Below are positions 9,648 through 19,220 of a stretch of 62,188 bases of DNA, piece by piece. The stretch's first letter is position 1. Each line of letters begins with the position of its first letter. The stretch comes from Marichromatium bheemlicum (lineage in GTDB: Bacteria > Pseudomonadota > Gammaproteobacteria > Chromatiales > Chromatiaceae). Both the position numbers and the translations under genes were made by a program. Location: assembly GCF_012276755.1 (NCBI RefSeq), contig NZ_JAAXKX010000019.1, positions 1 through 62,188 on the forward strand, given 5' to 3'. The notes under the pieces are model-generated. The model did no database searches, was not told where the DNA came from, and saw only the letters and a list, made by a program, of their open reading frames with translations.

Positions 9648-12349
9648 GCCTGCGGGGCCCCGTTGTTACCCGTACCATTGCCGCTCTTGCGCTTGCGTCG
9701 ATTACGCGAGCGTGGCTTGCGCGCCTTGGCCTCACCCTGCTTGGCCTCGGCCTGCGGCGGCTCGGCCTTGGCGGCCTCGGTCGGTTGCGGCACGGGTGCG
9801 GCGGCCTCGGCGCTCTTCTTCGGCTTGCGCTTGCGCGGGCGTTTCTTCGCCGGTTTGGGGGCGTCCTCGCCCGACTCACCCTGGGGAGCGGGTTCGGCGG
9901 CCGGCTCCGGCTGTCGCTGCTGCGCCTGCTCGGACACCGCGGGCTTGCGCGCGCCCCTGGACTTACGGCGAGGCTTGCGCGGCTTCGGCGTCTCCTCGGT
10001 GGCGCCGACCTCGGGTGCATCGGGCGCCGCGACCTCGGGCGCAGCCTGCTCGAGCGCCTCGACCGATTGCTGCGACGGCTTGTCGGTACGCGGCTTACGG
10101 CTGCGATTGTTGCGCTTGCGACCGTTACGGGCAGCGGGCTTGGCGCTAGGCTGCGGCCGCGCCGATTCGGCGAGCACGAAGTCGATCTTACGATCGTCGA
10201 GGTTGACCGCCGCGAGCTGCACCCGCAACCGATCGCCGAGCCGGTAGACGGTGCCGGTGCGCTCACCGTCGAGCCGGTGCCCGATGGGGTCGAAGTGGTA
10301 GAAGTCGTTGTCGAGGGCGGTGATGTGCACCAGACCGTCGATATGGACCTCGTCGAGTTCGACGAAGATGCCAAAGGAGTTGACGCTGGTGATGGTGCCG
10401 TCGAACTCCTGACCGAGCTTGTCGCGCATGAACTCGCACTTGAGCCAGTCGGAGGCGTCGCGGGTGGCCTCGTCGGCGCGTCGCTCGGTGCCCGAGCAGT
10501 GCTCGCCGGCCTGTTGCAGCTCGGTCTTGGAGTAATCCAAGTCAGCGGCGGTGGCGCCGCTGAGCACCTGCTTGATGATGCGGTGGACGATGAGGTCGGG
10601 ATAACGCCGGATCGGCGAGGTGAAGTGGGTATAGGCGTCGAAGGCCAGACCGAAGTGACCGGCGTTGTCGGAGCTGTACATCGCCTGCTGCATCGAGCGC
10701 AGCAGCACGGTCTGGATCAGACGACGATCGGGGCGATCCTTGACGTAGTCGAGCAGCTCGGCATAGTCGGAGGCCGTCGGCTTGGCGCCACCGGGCAGAC
10801 GCAGCCCGAGCTGGCCGAGGAACTCGCGCAGGTCGCTGAGCTTCTCCTCGCTGGGGGTGTCGTGGATACGGAAGAGTGCCGGAATGCGACGACGCTCGAA
10901 GAAGCGCGCGGCGGCGACGTTGGCCGCGAGCATGCACTCCTCGATGATGCGATGGGCATCGTTGCGGACCACCGGCACCACACCGGCGATGCGCCCCTGG
11001 TCGTTGAACTCGAACTTACTCTCGGTGGTATCGAAATCGATCGCACCACGGGCGTTGCGCGCCTGCTGCAGCACCCGGAAGAGCTGATAGAGCTCGTGGA
11101 GGTGGGGCAACACCTCGGCATACCGCTCGCAGAGCGTGGGGTCGCCGGCATCGAGCATCGCCCAGACCTCGTCATAGGTCAGGCGCGCGTGTGAGCGCAT
11201 TACCGCCTCGTAGAAGCGGCTGCGGATCATCTTGCCCTCGCTGTTGAAATACAGCTCGGCGGTCATGCACAGCCGGTCGACATCGGGGTTGAGCGAGCAC
11301 AGCCCGTTGGAGAGCACCTCCGGGAGCATCGGGATCACCCGATCGGGGAAGTAGACCGAGTTGCCGCGGGCATAGGCCTCGGTGTCGAGCGCGGTGCCCG
11401 GACGGACATAGCTCGAGACATCGGCGATGCTCACCAGCAGCTTCCAGCCCTTGGGGGTGCGCTGGCAGTAGACGGCATCGTCGAAGTCGCGTGCATCGGC
11501 CCCGTCGATGGTCATCAGCGGCAGCTTGCGCAGGTCGACCCGACCGGCCTTGGCCGCCTCTGGCACCTGCTCGCTGAGCCCGGCGATCTCGGCCTCGACC
11601 TCGGCCGGCCACTCCACCGGCAGGTCGTGGGTGCGGATGGCGATGTCGGTCTCCATGCCGGCGGCCATGTTGTCGCCGAGCACCTCGACCACCCGCCCGA
11701 TCGGCTGGGTGCGACGGGTTGGCTGGTCGGTGATCTCGGCGACCACGATCTGCCCTTGCTCGGCCCCGGCACAGCGATCGCTGGGGATGATGACGTCATG
11801 GGCCAGGCGCTTGTTGTCGGGCATCACGAAGCCGACACCGCTCTCCTTGTAGAGACGCCCCACTACCGAGCGGGTGTTGCGCTCGAGGATCTCGACCACC
11901 GCACCCTCGAGACGGCCACGACGGTCGCGCCCGCTGACCCGGACCACCGCGCGGTCTCCGTGGAACAGCGTGCGCATCTCCTTGTTGTAGAGATAGAGGT
12001 CGTCACCACCGGCATCGGGACGCAGGAAGCCGAAGCCATCGGGATGACCGATCACCCGGCCGGCGATCAGATCGCGTTTGTTGACCAGACAGAAGGCGTC
12101 GTTGCGGTTACGCACCAGCTGACCGTCGCGCACCATGGCGCCGAGACGGCGCTCGAGGGCGATCTGGTCCTGCTCGTCGCTGAGATCGAGCGCGCCGGCA
12201 AGCTCCTCGAAGGACTGCGGCGCGCCCGCCTCCTCCATGCGTTTGAGGATGAACTCGCGGCTGGGGATGGGGTTTGCGTACTTCTTCGCCTCGCGCTGGC
12301 GATGCGGGTCCGCGTGTCGCGCGGTCGATGAGGGTCTTCTTTTTGGCAC
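9644..12349 (-). CDS. rnr: Ribonuclease R
   Basis: A 3'-5' exoribonuclease of the RNB family (901 residues) that degrades structured RNA. The order is an N-terminal winged-helix segment (NPIPSREFILKRM), two cold-shock domains, the RNB catalytic domain with the Asp cluster in DARDFDDAV, an S1 domain (EFDGTITSVNSFGIFVEL), and a long Lys/Arg/Ala/Pro-rich tail from about residue 720. GTG 12349 was chosen because it gives the typical start (KRRPSS... then DPHRQREAKKY); an upstream in-frame extension would run into the tRNA promoter. The basic tail is longer than in E. coli (813 residues in total) and low in complexity, as is common in this family. It is translationally coupled to rlmB. Confidence 0.95.
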   Translation of the reverse strand: MPKRRPSSTARHADPHRQREAKKYANPIPSREFILKRMEEAGAPQSFEELAGALDLSDEQDQIALERRLGAMVRDGQLVRNRNDAFCLVNKRDLIAGRVIGHPDGFGFLRPDAGGDDLYLYNKEMRTLFHGDRAVVRVSGRDRRGRLEGAVVEILERNTRSVVGRLYKESGVGFVMPDNKRLAHDVIIPSDRCAGAEQGQIVVAEITDQPTRRTQPIGRVVEVLGDNMAAGMETDIAIRTHDLPVEWPAEVEAEIAGLSEQVPEAAKAGRVDLRKLPLMTIDGADARDFDDAVYCQRTPKGWKLLVSIADVSSYVRPGTALDTEAYARGNSVYFPDRVIPMLPEVLSNGLCSLNPDVDRLCMTAELYFNSEGKMIRSRFYEAVMRSHARLTYDEVWAMLDAGDPTLCERYAEVLPHLHELYQLFRVLQQARNARGAIDFDTTESKFEFNDQGRIAGVVPVVRNDAHRIIEECMLAANVAAARFFERRRIPALFRIHDTPSEEKLSDLREFLGQLGLRLPGGAKPTASDYAELLDYVKDRPDRRLIQTVLLRSMQQAMYSSDNAGHFGLAFDAYTHFTSPIRRYPDLIVHRIIKQVLSGATAADLDYSKTELQQAGEHCSGTERRADEATRDASDWLKCEFMRDKLGQEFDGTITSVNSFGIFVELDEVHIDGLVHITALDNDFYHFDPIGHRLDGERTGTVYRLGDRLRVQLAAVNLDDRKIDFVLAESARPQPSAKPAARNGRKRNNRSRKPRTDKPSQQSVEALEQAAPEVAAPDAPEVGATEETPKPRKPRRKSRGARKPAVSEQAQQRQPEPAAEPAPQGESGEDAPKPAKKRPRKRKPKKSAEAAAPVPQPTEAAKAEPPQAEAKQGEAKARKPRSRNRRKRKSGNGTGNNGAPQA

Positions 12350-12386
12350 GTGAATCCAATCAGTCGGAAAAAAATCCAGTTTAGCG

Positions 12387-12415
12387 TTGACAGGGTCGGC
12401 TTGTCTCACTATTAT
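12387..12415 (+). promoter_or_regulatory. Sigma-70 promoter of the first tRNA-Leu gene
   Basis: A perfect -35 (TTGACA, 12387-12392), a 17-base spacer and a near-perfect -10 (TATTAT, 12410-12415), 52 bases before the tRNA. Strong promoters of this kind are expected for stable RNA. It lies between the divergent rnr start and the tRNA. Confidence 0.85.
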
Positions 12416-12421
12416 TTGCCG

Positions 12422-12558
12422 CCTCGCCAGGGAGCGACGGGCAAGTGCCTGTAATCCCGACCCTCATGCCGAGGTGGCGGAATTGGTAGACGCGCATGGT
12501 TCAGGTCCATGTGGGCGAAAGCTCGTGGAGGTTCAAGTCCTCTCCTCGGCACCATCTC
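12422..12558 (+). repeat. Inverted duplicate, left copy (leader plus tRNA-Leu)
   Basis: These 137 bases recur in reverse complement at 13385-13521 with one visible difference, G versus A in the leader at 12446. The copy holds a 46-base transcribed leader, the complete 87-base tRNA gene and 4 bases beyond its CCA end. Outside it the two flanks differ. Confidence 0.9.
12468..12554 (+). tRNA. tRNA-Leu (anticodon CAG), copy 1
   Basis: A class II tRNA of 87 bases with a long variable arm. The acceptor strands GCCGAGG and CCTCGGC pair, followed by A and an encoded CCA. The anticodon stem CATGG/CCATG encloses loop TTCAGGT, giving CAG at 12502-12504, which reads CUG, the expected dominant Leu codon in such GC-rich DNA. 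TTCAAGT marks the T loop. It is identical to the copy at 13389-13475 on the other strand. No intrinsic terminator is visible after it, and holC converges on it. Confidence 0.97.
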
Positions 12559-12744
12559 CCCTTAGAACCCCCCTCTCCCAAGCATTGGCGTCGATCACGA
12601 CAAGCGCGTCCTGATCGCTATCGCGTTGCCCCAAAAGACCTTGCACTCGACGGCCGATCATCCGACCAGCGGTCTGACCGATCACACCCGACGGCCCCTC
12701 GCGCGCGCAGGATCGAGGGCACCCCGCGCCCGGACGCATCGGAC

Positions 12745-13176
12745 TCAAAGCCGGATCTGATGATGCTCGAGCGGAAGGCCGAGCCCGCGATAGTGACGAT
12801 AACGGGCGCGCCCGGCCTCGATGATCGACGGCGTCTGATCGATCGGCTCGCAGACTCGCGCGAAGGGCGAGAGGTCTTCCGGCGGCACCAGCGCCAGATT
12901 GACCAGCACCTCGGTCGGCACCGGGGGACGCGGATCGGCACCGATCAGCACCGGGGTCAGCGACGGATCGACCTGGCCGACCAACCCGTGCGGCAGGAAA
13001 CCGTCCTCGCGAAAGGTCCACAGCAATCGATCGAGATGGCGCGCCCATTCGTGCTCAGGACAATACACCAGCGCGCGCAGCCCCTCGGCGCGAATGCGCT
13101 CGAGCAGGCGACAGGTGAAGATGAAGCGATCGCCACCACTGTCCGGGGCGAGGGTGTAGAAATCGATACGGGTCAT
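12745..13176 (-). CDS. holC: DNA polymerase III chi subunit
   Basis: A 143-residue chi subunit of the clamp loader, which bridges the holoenzyme to single-strand-binding protein. Typical features are the start MTRIDFYTL, the central YCPEHEWARHLDRLLWTF segment and PVLIG followed by VLVNLALVPPE. ATG 13176 was chosen because the family begins at this motif; the frame is open 10 codons further upstream. In many gammaproteobacteria holC lies between pepA and valS. Here it stands alone between two inverted tRNA-Leu genes, so it may have moved or been isolated by the tRNA duplication. Confidence 0.93.
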   Translation of the reverse strand: MTRIDFYTLAPDSGGDRFIFTCRLLERIRAEGLRALVYCPEHEWARHLDRLLWTFREDGFLPHGLVGQVDPSLTPVLIGADPRPPVPTEVLVNLALVPPEDLSPFARVCEPIDQTPSIIEAGRARYRHYRGLGLPLEHHQIRL

Positions 13177-13317
13177 GAATCCAGCACGCTGAGAGGATGA
13201 CGGCAAGGCTGCGGCGCACCCTCGGGCGCGCCAAACGGACGCCCATCATACCTGCAGACCAACCACCGCGCCTCACGACGGACCACGAGCAGGACTCGAG
13301 GGGCGGTCTGTCCAGGC

Positions 13318-13344
13318 ACAAAAAAACCGACCAGTCGGTCGGTT
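13318..13344 (-). terminator. Intrinsic terminator of the second tRNA-Leu
   Basis: On the minus strand AACCGACC and GGTCGGTT form an 8-base stem around GACT, directly followed by a run of T. It sits 45 bases past the tRNA 3' end and upstream of holC, a textbook Rho-independent terminator. Confidence 0.88.
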
Positions 13345-13384
13345 CGGGTCTTGCTGATCGACATCCGTCGAGATGCGATCTGGA

Positions 13385-13521
13385 GAGATGGTGCCGAGGA
13401 GAGGACTTGAACCTCCACGAGCTTTCGCCCACATGGACCTGAACCATGCGCGTCTACCAATTCCGCCACCTCGGCATGAGGGTCGGGATTACAGGCATTT
13501 GCCCGTCGCTCCCTGGCGAGG
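13385..13521 (-). repeat. Inverted duplicate, right copy (leader plus tRNA-Leu)
   Basis: Reverse-complement partner of 12422-12558, one mismatch over 137 bases. Resemblance continues weakly into the -10 region of both promoters but the -35 and spacer regions differ. Confidence 0.9.
13389..13475 (-). tRNA. tRNA-Leu (anticodon CAG), copy 2
   Basis: Identical over all 87 bases to the first copy, including the encoded CCA (complement at 13389-13391), the CAG anticodon and the long variable arm. Unlike copy 1 it has a clear terminator. Both copies look functional. Confidence 0.97.
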
Positions 13522-13527
13522 ACTGCA

Positions 13528-13557
13528 AATCTACAGCAATCGATCCGATCGTGTCAA
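13528..13557 (-). promoter_or_regulatory. Promoter of the second tRNA-Leu gene
   Basis: On the minus strand TTGACA (13552-13557) is followed after 18 bases by TAGATT (13528-13533). The -35 is perfect and the -10 fair, so it looks somewhat weaker than the promoter of copy 1. Confidence 0.65.
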
Positions 13558-13665
13558 GCCCATTTGAAGCATTCATCGCCGAGGGCCGCACGGATCACTC
13601 GGGTCGCACCCCTTCGGGCCATCGACGACCCCCTCCCCCACCGCACCGTAGCGACGCCGGGGCGT

Positions 13666-16600
13666 TCATCCGGGAGCGTGCATCCGTGCCCGGGCCGCCC
13701 CCAGGGTGACCAATGCGGCCTCGAAGTCGAAGCGCTCGATCTCATGGACGAGGGCATGGAAGGCATCGCCCAGGGCCGCATGCAACAGCGCCTCGGAATC
13801 CTCGAGCAGACGCAGCGCATAGGCGTCGTCCTCACGCAACAGGCGTTCGAGTTCATCGAAGGTCGCGACAAAATCGACCGGATCGACCAGGCCCTCGGCG
13901 GCATCGACCTGCCCGGTGGCGGCAGCGAGGCGCTCCACCCCTTGACCGAGATGCTGCAACACCAGGGCGAGTTCGTCGAGCAGGCGTGCACGCTGACCTT
14001 GCACCTCCTCGCCGTCACGCTCGATCAGTGGCGAGAGCCGCACCAGCGGGTTGAGCACGGCCTCAGCGGCGACGGTCGCTGCCGCCCCTTTGCAGGCATG
14101 CACCAGCTGTTTGACGCGCGCGTGGTCGCGTTGCGCCAGGGCAGCGGCAATGCGCACCGGATCCTCGCCATGATCGCGCAGAAACAGCCGCAACAACCGT
14201 AGGTAGGACTGGGTCCGTCCTCGCACCGCCGCCAATCCACGCCCGGCATCCACCCCCGGGAGGCCCTCGAGACGGGCGGCGAGTTCTGCATCATCGGGAC
14301 CGGCCACCACCGTCTGGGCACGTGATGGCGGCTCGTTCAGCGGTGCGGTGTTCGATAGCCAGCGCAGCAAGATCCCATAGAGCACCTCGGGATCGACCGG
14401 CTTGGCCACAAAGTCGTTCATCCCCGCCCTGATGCACTGTTGGCGGTCCTCGTCGAAGACATTGGCGCTCATCGCCAGGATCGCCGGCTGACGCTCGAGT
14501 TCCAGCGCGCGGATCCGGCGCGTCGCCTCCAGGCCGTCCATCTCCGGCATCTGCACGTCCATCAGGATCAGCGCATAGCGTTCGCTCTCGACCTTGGCCA
14601 GGGCCTCGACACCGTTGTGCGCGACATCGACCTTGAGCCCAACCGATTGCAGCAACTCGATCGCCACCTCTCGGTTGACGATATTGTCCTCGACCAACAG
14701 TACCCGGGTCCCGCTGAAGCGTTCGCTGAGTTCGTCCTCCTGCGCCTGACCGATCTCATCGAGCAGCACCGGGGCGTTACCGCGGCCGCGCGACAAGCGC
14801 GCGGTGAACCAGAAGGTACTGCCAAAGCCGGGCTCACTCTCGATCCCGACCTCCCCGTCCATCAACTCGGCCAGGCGCCGGGTGATCGCCAACCCCAGCC
14901 CGGTACCGCCATGACGTCGGGTGGTCGAGACGTCGGCCTGCTCGAAGGCGGTGAACAGACGCCGGCGCTGCTCCGGGGCGAGACCGATGCCGGTGTCGCT
15001 GACCTCAAAGCGCACCAGCACCTCGTCCCCCTGCTGCTCGAGCAAGCGCGCGCGCAACGCGATACGACCGCGCTCGGTGAATTTGACGGCGTTGGCGGCA
15101 TAGTTGAGCAGCGCCTGACGCAGCCGTGTCGGGTCCCCATGCAGCCAGTGCGGGACGTCGTCGCAGTCGAGCTCCACGGCCAGCCCCTTGAGCCGCGCCT
15201 GGTCGGCGATCAACGAGCGCACGTGATCGAGGATCGAGAGTAGCGGAAAGTCGACCCGGCGCAACTCCATCCGCCCGGCCTCGATCTTGGAGAGATCGAG
15301 GATGTCATCGATGATCGCCAGCAGGTGACGCGCCGCGCCGCTGATCTTGTCCAGTCGCTCGCTCTGCTCGAGGGTTAGCTCGTCGCGCTGGAGCAAATAG
15401 GTCAGGCCGAGGATGGCATTCATCGGGGTGCGGATCTCATGGCTCATATTGGCCAGGAAGGCGCTCTTGGCGCGGGTGCCGGCCTCTGCCACCTGACGTG
15501 CCCGCTCCAGCTCTACGGTGCGCTCGGCCACCAGCTCCTCGAGATGGTCGCGATGGGCGGCCAGCTCGTGCTCGATCCGGCGTCGGTCGGTGACATCGGT
15601 CTTGATCGCCGCATAGTGACTGATCGCGCCGTCGGGCTGACGGATCGGGGTGATGATCGCAAACTCGATGAACTCACCACCGTCCTTGCGCCGGTTGATG
15701 AACTCGCCACTCCAGGCGCGACCGCTGGCGATCGCCCCCCACAGCGCCGCATAGGTCTCGGGCGGGGTCTTGCCCGAGGACAGTAGCCGCGGGGTCTCGC
15801 CGAGCACCTCCTCCGAGCTGTAACCGGAGGTGCGCAGGAAGGCCTCGTTGACGAAGACGATGCGCCCATCGAGGTCGGTGATGACGATGCTCTCCTGGGT
15901 CTGCTCGATCACCCGCGAGAGTCGCGTCACCTCCTCCTGGGCGCGCTTGCGCACGGTGATGTCGCGACACACACAGAAGACCAACCGCATCTCACGATGC
16001 TCGACCTGGTTGAAGGCGACCTCGACATCGAGCAGGGTGCCATCGTGACGACGCCACTGGGTCTCGAGCAGCCCCGAATTGAGTTCGAAGTCGCGCAACA
16101 CCTCCAGGGTACGATCGCGCGACCAGTGCGGATCCCAGTCCCAGAGACGTAGCCGCAACGCCTCCTCGAGTGGACGCCCGAGCATCTTCGCAAAGCTCTC
16201 GTTGGCCTCGAGCACGCACCCGTCCTGATCGAGCACGACGATGGCATCGCGCGACTGCTCGATCAGGATCTTGCGCATCAGCGCCTCGTCGGCCTGGGCC
16301 TGCTCGGCACGGCGGATCTCGGTGACGTCGCGCGACACCCCGAACACCCCGATGATCTCCCCGTCACCATTGCGCAGCGGCCCCTTGATGGTCTGCACGA
16401 TGCGCTCGCCGACGACACTGGTCAGGTGCTCGAAGAAGGTCGAGTTCACCGCCCGCTCGATGGTATCGCGGTCCTTGGCCATGATCTGGGCGGCCTGCTC
16501 GGCCGGGAACAACCAGCGATCATCATGACCGATGACCTCCTCGGGGCGGTGCCCGACCAAGGCCCCGGCGGCCTGATTGAAGAGCAGATAACGCCCCCGC

Positions 16601-17916
16601 TGGTCCTTGGCGAAGATGGCATCGGGCGAGGCATCGGCGATCGCCCCGAGCAGACTCAACGCCCGCAGGCGTTCGTCGTGCGAACGCTGCAGCCGCTCGG
16701 CATAGAGCAATCGCTGGCGCTGACGTAGCAACACCGCCCCGGCCAGGGTCATCAACAACGCCAACAGCGCCGCGAGCACGATCCAGCGCAGATCCTGCAA
16801 CACCTCCTCGAGCAGCTCGCGGCGATCGACCTTGGCCACCAGGAACCAATCGGTACCGGCAACCGGCAGCACCACCCCGACCGAGGGCACACCACGGTAG
16901 TCGACCCCATCGACCAGGGTGCCGAGCAGCGCCGGATGACGTAGCACCTGCACCGCGATCACCCGCTCGGCCGCCAGCGACGTGCGTTTGCGTGCCGCGC
17001 TACCGCTGCGATAGCGAAACTCGTTGAGCGAGACCACCGTCTCGCCCTCACGCCGGAACAGCAGACTCTCGCCCGAGGAATCCGGCAACGGCCAGAAGGT
17101 CAGCAGGGGATAGAGGTGCTTATTGGGGTCGCTGTGTAGCACCGCCACCGGCGGTGGCCCGTTGCCAGCGATCGGGAGCGGCACCAGGAAGTCGACATGC
17201 AGCTGCGCCTCGGCATCGCGAGCCGGCCCCTGGACCAGGGGTCGTGACCCGCTCGCGGCCTCGGCCACCGCCGTCCGCAAGGACGCCGGTAGCGCCGCCG
17301 CATCACCGTCAGGACCACACAATTGCCGCCCATCGGCGCCGACCAGCCGTGCCATGCCGAAGTTGTTGAACCCGGCGTACTCGGTAATCCGCTCACACAA
17401 GGCCGTGCCGGCACGCTCGTCGCCGCCCTGCCAGCTGCGATAGAGCTCGGCATAGAAACGGCTGGTCTGGATCATGCGCGCATCGCCAAGACGCTCGTCG
17501 AGCCAGTGCTCGACCTGGCGCACCTTGAGTTCGGCGATGGTCTTGAGGGTCTCGCCGAGCTTGGCGCGCTGGTGCTCCAACGAAAGCAGCCCCCCAGCGA
17601 AGGCCAGCGAGACAATGGCGGCGAGCATCAACAGCACCGGCGACCACTGCGCCCGCGAGGCCGGCGGCGATGACCCTGAGGCCGCCACCGGGTGCGCGCC
17701 GGAGGCATGGAGCCAGACCCCGGTCGCGGCCACCAGCGCCAGGCCACAGAGCAGTGTGGCCACGGCCAACCACCACGAGCCGCCACCGAGCACCACCAGT
17801 AGCAGATCGGAGAGCACCACCCAGCCACCGGCGACGACGGCATAGCCGGTCAGCCACCGCCGCCCGGCGCGCGGCTCGTCGCGCTCGGCGGCGCCTTGCT
17901 GATCGTCCTCACTCAT
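13666..17916 (-). CDS. Multi-PAS hybrid histidine kinase with REC and Hpt domains
   Basis: A 1416-residue membrane-bound hybrid sensor kinase. Two hydrophobic segments (about 20-65) and a third near 95-115 precede a large extracytoplasmic sensor region, closed by a membrane helix near 385-405. Three PAS domains follow (the third with [21 protein letters not shown]), then the HisKA motif SHEIRTPMN, the ATPase (N box [24 protein letters not shown]), a receiver ([18 protein letters not shown]) and a C-terminal Hpt domain with its His in HACKGAA. It can run a His-Asp-His relay but has no output domain, so a separate receiver must finish it. ATG 17916 is preferred to an in-frame GTG two codons upstream. 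The HD-GYP response regulator lies 162 bases upstream on the same strand and is the obvious candidate partner. The ligand is unknown. Confidence 0.9.
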   Translation of the reverse strand: MSEDDQQGAAERDEPRAGRRWLTGYAVVAGGWVVLSDLLLVVLGGGSWWLAVATLLCGLALVAATGVWLHASGAHPVAASGSSPPASRAQWSPVLLMLAAIVSLAFAGGLLSLEHQRAKLGETLKTIAELKVRQVEHWLDERLGDARMIQTSRFYAELYRSWQGGDERAGTALCERITEYAGFNNFGMARLVGADGRQLCGPDGDAAALPASLRTAVAEAASGSRPLVQGPARDAEAQLHVDFLVPLPIAGNGPPPVAVLHSDPNKHLYPLLTFWPLPDSSGESLLFRREGETVVSLNEFRYRSGSAARKRTSLAAERVIAVQVLRHPALLGTLVDGVDYRGVPSVGVVLPVAGTDWFLVAKVDRRELLEEVLQDLRWIVLAALLALLMTLAGAVLLRQRQRLLYAERLQRSHDERLRALSLLGAIADASPDAIFAKDQRGRYLLFNQAAGALVGHRPEEVIGHDDRWLFPAEQAAQIMAKDRDTIERAVNSTFFEHLTSVVGERIVQTIKGPLRNGDGEIIGVFGVSRDVTEIRRAEQAQADEALMRKILIEQSRDAIVVLDQDGCVLEANESFAKMLGRPLEEALRLRLWDWDPHWSRDRTLEVLRDFELNSGLLETQWRRHDGTLLDVEVAFNQVEHREMRLVFCVCRDITVRKRAQEEVTRLSRVIEQTQESIVITDLDGRIVFVNEAFLRTSGYSSEEVLGETPRLLSSGKTPPETYAALWGAIASGRAWSGEFINRRKDGGEFIEFAIITPIRQPDGAISHYAAIKTDVTDRRRIEHELAAHRDHLEELVAERTVELERARQVAEAGTRAKSAFLANMSHEIRTPMNAILGLTYLLQRDELTLEQSERLDKISGAARHLLAIIDDILDLSKIEAGRMELRRVDFPLLSILDHVRSLIADQARLKGLAVELDCDDVPHWLHGDPTRLRQALLNYAANAVKFTERGRIALRARLLEQQGDEVLVRFEVSDTGIGLAPEQRRRLFTAFEQADVSTTRRHGGTGLGLAITRRLAELMDGEVGIESEPGFGSTFWFTARLSRGRGNAPVLLDEIGQAQEDELSERFSGTRVLLVEDNIVNREVAIELLQSVGLKVDVAHNGVEALAKVESERYALILMDVQMPEMDGLEATRRIRALELERQPAILAMSANVFDEDRQQCIRAGMNDFVAKPVDPEVLYGILLRWLSNTAPLNEPPSRAQTVVAGPDDAELAARLEGLPGVDAGRGLAAVRGRTQSYLRLLRLFLRDHGEDPVRIAAALAQRDHARVKQLVHACKGAAATVAAEAVLNPLVRLSPLIERDGEEVQGQRARLLDELALVLQHLGQGVERLAAATGQVDAAEGLVDPVDFVATFDELERLLREDDAYALRLLEDSEALLHAALGDAFHALVHEIERFDFEAALVTLGAARARMHAPG

Positions 17917-18078
17917 CGGCACTGGCGCCGTTCAGCGAGCACACCGTCGACCGACAGCACCGACTCGATACGTACCGACCCAAGCATCGCACTCGCCTCC
18001 TAGTGAATGCCGACCGGGGTCGGGGCGACACCAACGGCGGCCTGGCGTGACCAGCCGTGCCCCTCCTCGGTCTCCGTC

Positions 18079-19182
18079 TCACCCCTCGCTCTCACCAAAA
18101 CGCCCCGCGATCTCGCAGAAGGTCGTGAACCTGGCCAGGAAGGCATCGGTGACGTCCGGGTCGAAATGCGCCCCCCGTCCGCCGAGGATGATGTCGCGCG
18201 CCTCCTCGTGACTCATCGGCGCCTTGTAGACCCGACGCGAGATCAGTGCGTCGAAGACATCGGCGAGCGCCATCAGACGCGCGGCGATGGGGATGGCATC
18301 CCCGGCAAGCCCTTCGGGATAACCGCTGCCATCCCACTTCTCGTGATGATAGTGGGCGATGTCCTTGGCGAGCGCGAGGAACTCGACCGGCCGTTCGGCC
18401 TCGCGCTCGGCCTGCTCGATGGCGAGGCTACCCAGCTTGGCATGGGTCTTCATGATTTCCCATTCATCGGCCGACAGTCGGCCCGGCTTGAGCAGGATGT
18501 GATCGGGGATACCGACCTTGCCGATGTCGTGCAGCGGCGCCGAGCGCGCCAGCTCCTCGACCGTGCGCCCGGCGAGAAAGGTCTCGAAACGCGGGTGAGT
18601 GCGCAGCTGCTGCGCAAGGGTCTCGACATAGCGCTGGGTGCGGCGCAGATGGTTGCCGGTCTCGGGGTCGCGGATCTCGGCCAGGTGTGCCAGGGCGAGG
18701 ATGCTGACCTCTTGGGTCATCAGGTTGTCACGCAGCCGCCGCTTGACCTCGAGTTCGAGCAGGGCGTTCTGGTCGCGCAGCAGATCCCGGGCATGCTTGA
18801 GTTCGAGCTGGGTGCGGACCCGCGCGAGCAGGATCCGCGGATTGACCGGCTTGGCGATGTAGTCGACCGCCCCGACATCGAGCCCGCGTGACTCGGCCTC
18901 CTCGGTGTCCATGGCAGTGACGAAGATCACCGGGGTGTCGGCGGTCAGCGGGTCGGCGCGCAACCGCTCGAACACCGCATAACCATCCATCCCCGGCATC
19001 ATCACATCGAGCAACACCAGGTCCGGGTGTGGCGCCCGGCTCACCACCCGCAACGCCTTCTCGCCCGAGGTGGCCACCCGGACCCGGAACTCCGGCTGCA
19101 GCAACTCGCTGAGTACCACCAGGTTCTCGGGCGAGTCATCGACGAGTAGGATCGTCGCACGTCCCCCTTCGAGCATGGCCAC
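18079..19182 (-). CDS. Response regulator with HD-GYP c-di-GMP phosphodiesterase domain
   Basis: A two-domain RpfG-like response regulator (367 residues). The receiver (about 9-125) has the phospho-acceptor Asp59 in LVLLDVMMPG and the Lys in YIAKPVN. After a short helical linker, the HD-GYP domain has LHDIGKVGIPD (HD at 218-219) and HHEKWDGSGYPEG (GYP intact), so it should hydrolyse cyclic di-GMP. The start could be codon 1 or the Met at codon 3. It lies 38 bases after parC and upstream of the orphan-output hybrid kinase, which together look like one phosphorelay. It would oppose diguanylate cyclases such as the SiaD-like enzyme encoded at 25880. Confidence 0.92.
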   Translation of the reverse strand: MAMLEGGRATILLVDDSPENLVVLSELLQPEFRVRVATSGEKALRVVSRAPHPDLVLLDVMMPGMDGYAVFERLRADPLTADTPVIFVTAMDTEEAESRGLDVGAVDYIAKPVNPRILLARVRTQLELKHARDLLRDQNALLELEVKRRLRDNLMTQEVSILALAHLAEIRDPETGNHLRRTQRYVETLAQQLRTHPRFETFLAGRTVEELARSAPLHDIGKVGIPDHILLKPGRLSADEWEIMKTHAKLGSLAIEQAEREAERPVEFLALAKDIAHYHHEKWDGSGYPEGLAGDAIPIAARLMALADVFDALISRRVYKAPMSHEEARDIILGGRGAHFDPDVTDAFLARFTTFCEIAGRFGESEG

Positions 19183-19220
19183 CTCCCTTTGCCTGTCTGG
19201 ATACGCCCCGGGCGCCGGCC

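Noticed and set aside
12496-13200. A 234-codon plus-strand frame beginning inside tRNA-Leu
   Set aside because: It starts in a tRNA gene and runs opposite holC; no protein-like character.
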